Origin: Beroe forskalii
Lineage: Eukaryota > Ctenophora > Nuda > Beroida > Beroidae
Length of the DNA stretch: 64,000 nucleotides
Assembly (NCBI GenBank): GCA_011033025.1
Contig: WFMF01000055.1
Coordinates: 124,001 to 188,000 of the forward strand
Reading direction: 5' to 3'
Under the pieces are notes generated by a model. It had not been told where the DNA came from and searched no databases. It saw only the letters and a program-made list of their open reading frames with translations. This document shows, piece by piece, positions 46,993 to 57,206 of the stretch (its first letter is position 1; every line of letters begins with the position of its first letter). The position numbers were made by a program, and so were the translations under genes.

Positions 46993-49959
46993 TTACTCAA
47001 TTCCTCTAAAAGCAGTCTCAAAATAATGGGTTTTTAGCAGTTTTTTGAACAGTCCTAATTCATTGCTGCTTCTGATGTCATATGGCAAAACATTCCATGT
47101 TTTTGGAGCAACATAGGAGAAGGAGGCATATGTTGTTGAAAGCCGTGATGGTGGAGGTACTTTCAGGAGGTAAAAATCATCATCCAATCTGAGACTTGTG
47201 TTCTTTACTGCTCTCACTGATATGAGTTCCTTGAGGTACTGAGGAGCCAAATTGTTGAGACACTTGAAAACAAGTAGAGCAATTTTGAATTTGATTCTAA
47301 ATTCAACAGGCAGGAAATGAAGTTTTTTCAAATATGGTTTGATGTGATCCCATTTTTTCTTGCCACTGAGTTTGAAGATAAAACGTACAGCATTATTTTG
47401 TAGCTTTTGAAGTTTGTGAATATTCTTCTGGGTCAGTCCACCATAGGAAGCATTACAGTAGTCAATCACAGATAAAATATTTGAATGAACAAGCTGAATC
47501 TTTAATTCATAGCTAAGTTTAGATCCAATTCTTCTAAGGTCTCTCAGATTTAGATAGCAAATCTGGGAGATCACGTTGATTTGCTCACTAAGGTTCAGTT
47601 GATGATCAAAATGAAAACCCAGATTTTTTGCATGCAAAGATGGGGACAATTGAACATCACCAAAACTATGACCAAGATCTAAATTCTCTATAGGACTGAC
47701 ATAGTACCCAATGTCCATAAATTCAGTCTTTTCGTCATTCAGCTTCATGAAATTAAGTGCCATCCACTTCTTGACTTCTGATAGACAAAGCTTTATATCA
47801 GTAAAGTCAAGTATATCTGAGTCAACATCAAAAGCAAAATATATCTGGGTATCATCAGCATACAAATGAATAGAAAATCCATACTGAGTTACAATTTTTT
47901 CAAGATTCTTGGTATAGAGTATGAACAAAAGTGGACCAAGTATTGAACCTTGTGGTACACCAATACAGAGGAGACATTCAGAAGAATATGAACCATTGAC
48001 TGTTACCTTGAATTTCCTTCCTGAAAGGTAGGACTTGAGCCACTGAATTATGGTTTCATCCATCCTATAGTCTGATTTAAGTCTCTTGAGGAGAATTTCA
48101 TGATTGATGGTATCGAAGGCTGCACTTAGATCCAGAAGCAACAGCACAGCGTTATTTCTCTTATCCATCATTATGAGCAAATCATTTTGAATCTTAAGCA
48201 CAGCAGTTTCACAACTATGGAACTTACGATAGGCAGATTGGTGTTTTGAGAATAGTCCTTCACTATTAAGAAATTCCAAGAGTCGGTTATGAACTACTTT
48301 CTCAATGATTTTAGCTATGTATGGAATATTACTGACAGGTCTATAATTGCTCAAAACATCAGAATCAAGATTTGTCTTCTTTAAACTGGGTTTAATGAGA
48401 GCTGTTTTCAATTTTTCGGGAAAATGACCTGTTTTCAATGATTCATTTACAATATAGTGAATGATTTCAATCAGTTCTGGAAGGGATTCTTTGAATAACC
48501 ATATTGGCAAAGCATCAAGTTCACATGATTTGTCTGGAAGATCTTTTGCAAGGTCCAACAATTCTTCAATAGTGACTTCTCGAAACTCAGTTAGTGTGGC
48601 TTTTTCCTCTTGGTCTCTTTTTTGTACATTTTCATGGGAAGTTGTTGTTTCATAATTAACTGTGTCTTTCTCAATGTCAGAATAGATGTCTTTCACTTTT
48701 TTGTCAAAAAATGTTTTGAAATTCTCTGCAAGTAATGTATCATCACTGCAATGAGGTAGCTTTTTTGAACCATATTCTTTATCAAGGAGATGATTTAAAA
48801 CCTTGTATGTTGCTTTTGGATTTCCTTTTGTTGACTTTAATCTTTCACTGAAGTACTGATTTCTAGCTTTGTTTATTATAATAGCCTTATCAACACATTT
48901 TTCATTATAGATTTCACATGCTTCTTCATCATCTTTATGTTTATAGAACTTTTGTTGGGCCTTTCTCATGTCAACTTTAGCTTTTTTACAGGACTCATTC
49001 CACCATGGTGATTGATTCGTTTTGAATTTCCTAGTTATGTAGGGTGCATGTCTATCCAGGATGTCTTTTACAGTGTCTTGGTATATGTCAATAGCCTGGT
49101 CAACGGAAGTGAGTTCTGCAGCAGTGAAGGAACAAAACAAGTCATGCCTAAACTCCATCACATCCATTTTCTTAAACTCACGCACATCTTTTATCTCAAA
49201 AGTCTTCACTTTCTCAGAATGAGGAAAAATGTGATTAGCAATGTCGAAGTAGATAAGATGATGATCTGATGATGTACTTGAATCACTTTTGACAATCAAA
49301 TCTTTAAGGGGCAGGGCTTCAGTCCCCGATTCAAGAGTTAACACTAAGTCTAGTATTCCTCCTGAATTATGAGTCGGTTTGGTTACATGTTGATGGAATC
49401 CTTTGCTTTTACACAGTGCAATGAACTTCTTAGCATTTTTATCATTATTATTTTCAATATGAAAATTGAAATCTCCACATATAAGAGGTGCACCAAACTT
49501 TTCAACAACATTCTCAAGGTATTCTTCAAATTCCTCCATGAATTTAAGCATTTTAGTTTCCTCATACTTAGCTTTACATTTAGTCCTAGTAGTGCGGTAG
49601 ATAACACAGATTCTAGTTGGGGTCTTGGCTGATTTAACCAGGCACTCTGAGACCTCGAATGATTTGAATCCCTTCACAATGTGTCTGCTGATTGAGACTC
49701 TCCTTGGATCAACTAGAAAGGCCACTCCACCTCCTTTACCTTTCCTAGGACAGCTCTGTATTTCAAAGCCAAAATCATGAATTTCTGAAAAGATTGCTTT
49801 GTCATTGGATTTGAGCCATGTTTCTGTCACACAACAAATGTCAATTTTGTTCTCCTTCAACATTTCTAGTGTACCACATACTTTATTACATAGGGATTGT
49901 GCATTAAAGCAAGATACACGCAAGTCTTGATTAAGGCATGGCTTTTCTGCACCTATCAT
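46993..49959 (-). CDS. LINE ORF2: endonuclease and reverse transcriptase
   Basis: About 988 residues from the ATG at 49959. The N-terminal apurinic-type endonuclease shows SCFNAQSLCNK, TETWL, CGDFNFH and SDHHLIYF. The RT follows with NYRPVSNIP, LLDLSAAFDTINHEIL, GVPQGSILGPLLF and the catalytic YADD. The C-terminal domain ends with APKTWNVLPYDIR, common in CR1/L2-like elements. It nicks target DNA and copies the element RNA there. The ATG overlaps the ORF1 stop by one base (TGATG), so translation probably restarts after ORF1 ends. A GTG one codon upstream is not needed as a start. Confidence 0.93.
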   Translation of the reverse strand: MIGAEKPCLNQDLRVSCFNAQSLCNKVCGTLEMLKENKIDICCVTETWLKSNDKAIFSEIHDFGFEIQSCPRKGKGGGVAFLVDPRRVSISRHIVKGFKSFEVSECLVKSAKTPTRICVIYRTTRTKCKAKYEETKMLKFMEEFEEYLENVVEKFGAPLICGDFNFHIENNNDKNAKKFIALCKSKGFHQHVTKPTHNSGGILDLVLTLESGTEALPLKDLIVKSDSSTSSDHHLIYFDIANHIFPHSEKVKTFEIKDVREFKKMDVMEFRHDLFCSFTAAELTSVDQAIDIYQDTVKDILDRHAPYITRKFKTNQSPWWNESCKKAKVDMRKAQQKFYKHKDDEEACEIYNEKCVDKAIIINKARNQYFSERLKSTKGNPKATYKVLNHLLDKEYGSKKLPHCSDDTLLAENFKTFFDKKVKDIYSDIEKDTVNYETTTSHENVQKRDQEEKATLTEFREVTIEELLDLAKDLPDKSCELDALPIWLFKESLPELIEIIHYIVNESLKTGHFPEKLKTALIKPSLKKTNLDSDVLSNYRPVSNIPYIAKIIEKVVHNRLLEFLNSEGLFSKHQSAYRKFHSCETAVLKIQNDLLIMMDKRNNAVLLLLDLSAAFDTINHEILLKRLKSDYRMDETIIQWLKSYLSGRKFKVTVNGSYSSECLLCIGVPQGSILGPLLFILYTKNLEKIVTQYGFSIHLYADDTQIYFAFDVDSDILDFTDIKLCLSEVKKWMALNFMKLNDEKTEFMDIGYYVSPIENLDLGHSFGDVQLSPSLHAKNLGFHFDHQLNLSEQINVISQICYLNLRDLRRIGSKLSYELKIQLVHSNILSVIDYCNASYGGLTQKNIHKLQKLQNNAVRFIFKLSGKKKWDHIKPYLKKLHFLPVEFRIKFKIALLVFKCLNNLAPQYLKELISVRAVKNTSLRLDDDFYLLKVPPPSRLSTTYASFSYVAPKTWNVLPYDIRSSNELGLFKKLLKTHYFETAFRGIE

Positions 49960-51836
49960 CACATCACGTTTTTTGAGAGGAATTCAGTGTTTTCTTTCAA
50001 GCGATTGATCTCTCGAAGAATAACAGGACAATTTTGGTCACCAGCATTATGAGTTTTACAGAATTCTGCATCATTTCCATGCTTTGAGGCTAAGCAACGA
50101 ACACAACAATGTTTTTTCTCATCCTTTTTCACTGTACATGTGCTAGATTTGTGATTTTTCATACAGAACATACATACAGGTGATTTGTCTTTAGCTGGGC
50201 AGTCTGTTGAAATATGCCCAAGCATTTGACAGTGATAACAATGTTTAAAGTGGAACCTATCACGGAACTGATAACGACTATTACCAAGATAGATATTACC
50301 TTGTTGATTTTTTACAATAGCCGATCTGATAGCAGGAGATATTTTAAGCCCCACAGTAAAAAATTCATTGCTTGAGTTCTTGCTAACATAGACAACTTCT
50401 AATGTATGGCCCATTTCATGCAAGTCTTTAACACATGGATTCTTTGAAAGGATTTTGTTTGAAATCAGTTCCTTTTCTTGCTTCCTGACATCATTGATAT
50501 TTTGAGATCTATCAACTTCTTCCAAAACATCATTAAGAACATTATGTAGGCTTACTTTGGGTAGCATCTTGGTTGCATGTTTAGTTTGATAACCAAGTGC
50601 TTGGAGAACATTGGAGTCATTCAAAACTTTTTCAAGTTTGTCTCTCACATTCAAATCTTTAAAACCAATAATGATTTTCATACTTTTTGAATTAGCCCGG
50701 ATGAATTCAACCTGAACATTTCTTAACTTAATTTCAGCAGCTTTCTTTGCATTCTGCATATTAGTCTGAGCTGATTCATGATTTTTGTCAATGGGATATA
50801 AAATAAGGACTTCTGTTGAGGACTTGGCTGAGCTAACTGTTGGAGTTGGGTGTGCATTGATGGTAATGGAATTAGTTGCTGCTGTTCCTAACACTGATGC
50901 ATAGCTGATTTGATTGGTTAACAATGGCATTTGTTTGTGGCATGACTCAGTATGTGCAGCAGAGCTATTTGACTCAGATCTATTTGACTCAGAGCTATTC
51001 GACTCAAAGCTATTCGACTCAGAAGCTAATGATTCACCATCAAACAAATTGGTATCAATAGAAGTCAAGTTTTCATCATTTTTGGATTGTAAAACCTTAT
51101 GCAAGAGCAGTTTAATTTCATCCATTGACTGAGAAAGATTATCTACACGCTTGTCTATCATATCAACCTTAGTTTCATACATACTTCCATTGACTAACTT
51201 ACCACTCATAATAGTCTTGCCATCATCACCTTGCTTGTAAATCTTTACACCACTATCTTGCTCATCTTCACTGCAATCATCTTCACTGCTTTCATCTGCA
51301 CTACTGTCATCTGAACTAGAATCATCATGAAGGTTTGGCAGATCACTGTCATTAACAAGACTTTCATCCAAACAAAGATCTGAGGAAACAACATGATTAG
51401 TCCCAATACTAGAAGAATCAGTTTCAACATTAGCTCTAGAATCTGACATTGTTGACAAATCTTTATTGAGCTGATCAAAACTCCTGATATAGTAGATAAG
51501 AGCTTTAACAAGGGAGTCTTTGTTAACATATTTGAAGGAGTCAAATTCAATTAATTCAGGATCAGTTTCAATAATATCATCAGTTGATACATTCTTGGGA
51601 AATTTGAAACTGGAAACTATATTAAAACTTATCTCCTTATCAGTTGCTGAGTCAGGTTTTAGGACACTTGAGCTTGACTTTTTCAGCACTACTTTGGCAG
51701 CCTTTGCAACAATAGCATCATTACTGACATTAACCATTTTGCCATTGCATTCATCATTACTTGTGTCATTCACCTGTAATGATAGGCTAACTGAGTCCCC
51801 AGCCGCCCTCTCCTCAGGACCCCCACTCTGCAACAT
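49959..51836 (-). CDS. LINE ORF1: zinc-knuckle nucleic-acid-binding protein
   Basis: 625 residues. The N-terminal half is acidic and serine-rich with a short repeat (SNSFESNSSESNRSESNSS) that has a matching 15-base repeat in the DNA near 50965-51020. The middle has a structured region (VLILYPIDKNHES, IIGFKDLNVRDKLEK) that may be RRM-like. Near the C-terminus are cysteine/histidine knuckles: CYHCQMLGHISTDC (CX2CX4HX4C), CMFCMKNHKSSTC and a third cluster starting CCVRC. It probably packages the element RNA. The stop TGA overlaps the ORF2 start. Confidence 0.9.
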   Translation of the reverse strand: MLQSGGPEERAAGDSVSLSLQVNDTSNDECNGKMVNVSNDAIVAKAAKVVLKKSSSSVLKPDSATDKEISFNIVSSFKFPKNVSTDDIIETDPELIEFDSFKYVNKDSLVKALIYYIRSFDQLNKDLSTMSDSRANVETDSSSIGTNHVVSSDLCLDESLVNDSDLPNLHDDSSSDDSSADESSEDDCSEDEQDSGVKIYKQGDDGKTIMSGKLVNGSMYETKVDMIDKRVDNLSQSMDEIKLLLHKVLQSKNDENLTSIDTNLFDGESLASESNSFESNSSESNRSESNSSAAHTESCHKQMPLLTNQISYASVLGTAATNSITINAHPTPTVSSAKSSTEVLILYPIDKNHESAQTNMQNAKKAAEIKLRNVQVEFIRANSKSMKIIIGFKDLNVRDKLEKVLNDSNVLQALGYQTKHATKMLPKVSLHNVLNDVLEEVDRSQNINDVRKQEKELISNKILSKNPCVKDLHEMGHTLEVVYVSKNSSNEFFTVGLKISPAIRSAIVKNQQGNIYLGNSRYQFRDRFHFKHCYHCQMLGHISTDCPAKDKSPVCMFCMKNHKSSTCTVKKDEKKHCCVRCLASKHGNDAEFCKTHNAGDQNCPVILREINRLKENTEFLSKNVM

Positions 51837-51900
51837 TACACACCCGGTATGCCACGGGCAAACACAGCAATGTCACTGAGAGGTAGTACTTTGGATATGG

Positions 51901-53335
51901 ATTTCAGGGTCCTCAGTTAGTTAATTTAATATGTATTGTGTTGTAAGTTTAAAGCCAAATGATTTTGGGATTTCTGCGTACTGCATTTCAGTCTCAAATC
52001 ACAACCCGGCAATTTGCCTCTTTCCAAGTTATAACTATAATAAAAGTAAAAGTTCTGATTACTGAGTAGGATATCGCCAGCTACCTCTCGAATAATAGTC
52101 CACCTTCAGAAAGGTAACACCGCTTGGGGGCCATGAGGCAAGGAACAAAGGGAACAACAGCTTTCATAGACAGTACTAGAGAGACTATAGACCAGTTCTC
52201 AGGGTATGGACGTAGTTATTATATAAGCTTATAAGATACACACCTCTTGGTTTCTTCTTTTGTTGAATTAAAGAAAAGCACACCTGGATTAGACGCTAAA
52301 TTTCACATCTCCCCGGGAAATAGACCCTGAATGGCACACAGGTGCAACGGAAAGCATTGTTCAAAACACGGAGCTTTGGCAGGAATTCTTAGAAATTCAA
52401 CGATAAATCTGTGATAAATTCTGATTTTCCTCTTATTTGCGACAGAATGAGAAGAAGCTTTTGATTCGTCGTATAATGACTATATAGTATATGTAATATA
52501 TCTATTTCTCTTTTTATCTATCACTTTTATCTAATACTTGTTCAACCGGTTCAACATGTAACCAAATTTCAAATTACTACGTGAATGCGTGGTTCGGTAA
52601 ACTCGATTTTGGTAGGTGAACGCAATTATAGCATCGTCTCCATAAAGTGATAAGGTAACATGATATAGATTTAATGGCTGATTAAATTTGAAAAAATCAC
52701 AAACATAGCATTTCAGGGTTACATTTATATGCATGTTCGACACAAATTGAATATTTCAGTATTTTGTTATCGCTAATTTTCCAACAGTCTGGTTCAAGAA
52801 AAAGAATTATGTACATTTTGCAGCACCTATATAGGGCATAAGCTACATTGGCTTTATAGAGTTATAGGGGTAAATAAATATCTTGAGGAATAAAGAATGA
52901 GTGATTGAGTGAATGAGTTACGTAGGTTCTGTTATTAATTAATAACGCTCTGGAAGTTATGATTTATGAAATTAGCATCATGATCAATGAATTTATACTT
53001 TTATACGAAATCTTGAGGTGATAGTTAGAAGCACAGAAGAGAAATAACATATTCGATTACATTTGAATATCTACCAGATTACATTTGAATATCAACCAAA
53101 AGAAGATATGCATTTATGCATATAAAGTTGAAAAAGTCAGGTACGATTTGAAATAAATTCTGAAAGATTTTATCTTATCTGGAAATGAAATTTAACATAG
53201 AATATTCAATATTGCTTAAATGATACTAAAAAGTTGAAATAGAAAAAGATAATGAAATAAAAACAAGAAAATATCACAATAAAAGTTGTCACAACGAAGG
53301 CTCGAACCTAAAACTAACTTTAACTCCAATCCACC
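51901..53335. other. Intergenic DNA between LINE and SLC37A4
   Basis: AT-rich and without a supported gene. The kelch gene's missing first exons could be here, but I could not find one with both splice signals and kelch-like content. Confidence 0.45.
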
Positions 53336-55564
53336 TCACTCCACCTTCGTTTTAGTGTAGCGCTTGTCAGCTAAAGTAAGTCCTACAAAGCACAATATAG
53401 AAACAGGAACAACGCACGCCACAATCCCGAACCCATCCGCAATGGGCCGGGTCTCGTACAGCCAGGCTAGGGGTGTTCCGGCACTGAAACCTCCCACTTG
53501 CCCCGATACTGTCAGAGCCGCAGTCAGAATCCCACCGAACTCCGAACTCACGTACTCCCGAGCCATCAGACCTACCATGGAGATGGCTCCGAAGGTACCA
53601 AACCCGTAACCAAACGCACAGACCTGACTCCCAACGTAGGAGTGGGAGTAGAGTTGCAGGAAAAATGCGGAAGCGGAGGCGATGCAGCAGCACAGGACGG
53701 CAGGGTAGGAGCGGGGACTAGAGACAGTTCGGACCTTCTGAGCGACATGGTCTGCCAGGAAGCCGCTAATAAAGGACCCACAGAACCCTCCAATCTCGTA
53801 GACACTGACGATAGCCCCTGCAGTGAGCGTGTCGCAGTGCAGCGTCTCCATGAAAAACATCTGCCCCCAGGTGGACATGGTTATTACTGAGAAAACGAGG
53901 ATGGCATTGGCAGCTCCGAGCAGGGCCATAAACCGGTTACACAACATGCCCCATTCCCAGCTACCGGTCCTGTTGTCTGCAGTGGTGTCAGCAGTGGTGT
54001 CAGCTGCAGCAGTGGTGTCAGCTGCAGCAGTGGTGTCTGCAGTGGTGTCACGAGTGTTGTCTGCAGTGGTGTCAGGCCTTGAACTGGTGGTGTCATCACG
54101 ATCATTGCCACTGTTCTGAGTAGATGAGACAGTGGTCGGCAGTGCGGCAAACAGGATAATGCCTGTGAGTGGAGAGTTTGGAAATTAAGAAATGATGATT
54201 ACATCAGCAAAAAATTCACTGTAAACTTTTATTGCGACCATTATTAGCTGCCATTATGCTCGATCCAGCTTGTAACTTCATAATATGTCATTGCACATCT
54301 TTGAATGGTCGATCACTTTCAATGAACTGCATTTATTGCTCATTGGACTGCGTTCAAGATAAGTTCCTAACACATTATCAACTTATCAAACATTATAAAT
54401 AGAGCAGATACAAAAAAAGACTGACCGAGAATGAGATTGGCTGCCCCGGTAGAGTTGAGAGTCAGGGTCCAGGAGGTGAAGAAAAGAAGAGTGTCAACTA
54501 GCAGGGGGGACAAAGTGGCTCCCAGATTCATGCTCGTAGTCATGAACGACCAGATCTTACCTGAAGATGGTGCAGAGTAGAAATAAGAAAAAGATGTGTA
54601 TAAGATCGAGGAGAACCTAATATGTGGTTTTTGTGTGCTGGAAAACACAGAAAACGAGCATGTTAAGTTGAAAACCATGACATATCAGCGGTTAAATCAC
54701 TTATTGTTTCTTCGTACGATGTTTTTCTGTTTTTGAATGAACTATGTCCGTTCACTGACTAAACTCACCTCGTTGGTTTTCCGGGAAGGTACTGACCACA
54801 ATTTTACCGATGGGAGGCCAGCACATACCACTGAAAAGGCCGTTGAGTCCCCACAACGCCCATAAGTACTGGGGTGTGCCCAGTAGCCCTGAAAGGATTC
54901 GCATTTAAAACATCGGAAATTTGGGGAAAATGAAATTCTTGAAAATTTAATCAGATTTTTTGTCAAGGAGTCTGAAGTGATACCAAGACCACAGAGAGAT
55001 ATTTAAAATTAAATAGGTTGTACTAAATGCATGTGTGTTTCTATAGAAAGCTGCTTTGGACACTTGGTATTTTGGCAAACCTGCTATAAGGTTGATAACC
55101 CCAGCTGCCGTTACTCCTATACCCAGAATTATCCTTGGCTGGGCCCAGGTACACACTATGTTACTCTGAAATGTACTGAGCATCTTATCAATTATCATAG
55201 CATGACTATTTGTGAACAAGACACAGGTTATTCCTGAACTTTCATTATACTATACCTATAGGTCTGGAATTGGAAGATAAATTGGAGATGAACCCCTAAT
55301 CGTCAAAGAACCATAAACGCATAAATTACCAACTGTGTTAGATTAGATTAAGCAATAAAACCTCAAGTTTTATTAGTATTGCCCTCTCACCGATAGTTTG
55401 CTGACAAGGTAGCAAGCCGTAAAAGCGCTCTGAGATGCCCCAAGGTCTGCTTTGGTAAACCCATGTGACATGAGGTGAGGGGCCAGGAAGACAATGTTCT
55501 TCCGTGAGATGTAAGAGAGTGTGTAGGACAGATAGAGGAGGGTCACGAGGATCATACCGTTCAT
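53336..55564 (-). CDS. SLC37A4: Glucose-6-phosphate exchanger, SLC37A4-like
   Basis: Five exons join in phase: 55564-55391, 55165-55081, 54888-54769, 54560-54426 and 54162-53336. They give 446 residues (human SLC37A4 has 429). It is a major-facilitator transporter of the organophosphate:phosphate antiporter family. The first helix has YTLSYISRKN, then KADLGASQSAFTACYLVSKL. Helices 4-5 have LNGLFSGMCWPPIGK and MTTSMNLGATLSP, and the second half has STWGQMFFMETL and YEIGGFCGSFISGFLADH, the order of SLC37A4. That protein brings glucose-6-phosphate into the ER for glucose-6-phosphatase in exchange for phosphate. The central loop is a Thr/Ala/Asp repeat (DTTAAADTT) coded by a trinucleotide-like array at 53975-54075. 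The exon 2 donor (GTTTGC) is weak, and exon 2's usual SGxLSD motif is not conserved. Confidence 0.85.
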
Positions 55565-57206
55565 CTTTACTGCTTAACTGGGGTAGATGGTGTCAAAACC
55601 GCAGTTAGTTATTTGGGTGGAAATTCTAGTAGAGTCAATGAAAGGTCTGTGTATAAAATTTTAAATCTGTGATTTTGTTGAGAAACACACTTTGTATAGG
55701 TATACCAACATTTGACACAATAGCTGCTCAGACTTCAGAACTTCCTTGTTTAACATGCCATTCAGCAAGGACATCCACTGCGTTTGCCAGGCTAGGCTCA
55801 TATCCGAACAACCATAGTGAAAAATGTTGGCTTTATACCTTAAGGAAGTTGCAAGAGCTGGGTATCAAGTGGATTGCATAGCTTTGAACTTTTGAAAAAT
55901 TGAATATAAAATAGAAATAAAATAGCAATTTCATGCCATTTTACTAAATCAACAATCAATAATTCAACATCAATAATTCAACAATCAATCATTCAACATC
56001 AACAAGGGAAGAATTCAATAATAAAAAGCAATTAGTACCATATGTGATTAACAGTACTTAATTATTAAATTATTGTTATGACTCATAATTCATTATATCC
56101 ATTAAAGCATTCAAAACATTATTAACGAAAAGCTTCAAAAATCAATAACTTCCGAAATCAAGAATTTCATCACCGTAACTATAAAATATTAAAATATCGT
56201 CATAATAAAATATAAAAATTAAAAAATAAACATATAATGTTAAATCATATAGCATATCTTTCATAAATGACAAATCAATGTATCATAATTTTTTACTCGA
56301 CATCTTTGAAAATTCAATCATCTGGAGAGCTGGTAACATTTTCCTTCTTTTCCCATACATTAGGTTCTAAATACCAAGCTCTTCACCTTACATTATTTTC
56401 AGCAAATAAGTAAATAATTGTCTTTCAGATAATGCCAAGCACGCTGATATAAATATGAATGCGGATGTGAACATGTCACGGCAAATTTCATTACTTATTT
56501 TCTGCCAATACTTGCATCTTATTTCTCTATTGATTGGAAAATGAGCAACAAACTACTATTACACTCAATGAACCATACATAACGCATGCCTGCTTTGAGT
56601 AAGAAGCACGGTTCCAAAAATTCAACTTCCCCCCCACTTACTCACTTAATCTGGTAACCCCCAATTGTACAGAATTTCGCAAATCCCCACCCCCATACAC
56701 TTGTTTCGACCCCCACCCCCCTTATAAGGTAGTGCAGAGTACTGAACAGTAAACACCAAGCATGATACGACGGACTTGCGAGTTTAATAACTTAATAAGG
56801 GTGTAATTTTATACGCTTAAAATGAGAAATTTATGACAATCAATCGCCTATTATTCTTGTTGCACAAATGGGGATGTTCCTGATTCTAAAATGATGATAT
56901 CTTTGCAGAGAATTATCTTTTCAAAACTGCCACTAGGACAGATGCAAAAACAGGAGAACATGATTCATGGTTATTATTCACATAATTTGCAAGTCAAATA
57001 ATATTTATCCATGTCAATAATTTATCCAATAAGTTGCTGAGTAATTAGTTACAGCAATTTTTATGGTTCACCTGATGGCTCACCACTCAAATAAATAGAG
57101 TAGTAGTTTGTGCTCACTGATTGTTTTACTGTAACTTATCTCCCTTCGGAAATTAACCTCATTATAACATTACAATATTCATTGACAGCATACTGACATA
57201 ATTTCA
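55565..57206. other. Intergenic region, no gene
   Basis: AT-rich, with an AATTCAACAATCAAT repeat around 55950-56005 and a C-rich stretch near 56630-56720. It should contain the SLC37A4 promoter and the 3' region of the first BTB-RRM gene. No other feature is supported. Confidence 0.5.

Larger units (their letters stand above)
46834..51900 (-). mobile_element. Intact two-ORF LINE (CR1/Jockey group)
   Basis: ORF1 and ORF2 are both uninterrupted, and a short (TTTA)n-type tail (46834-46860 in plus coordinates) marks the probable 3' end. The 5' limit is uncertain; it lies a little above 51836. The short microsatellite tail and the lack of RNase H fit the CR1/L2 side of the Jockey superfamily. Full-length frames suggest a recent insertion. 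Confidence 0.8.

Noticed and set aside
53498..53890. 130-residue plus-strand frame
   Set aside because: It lies antisense to the last SLC37A4 exon, whose membrane-protein content explains the region.
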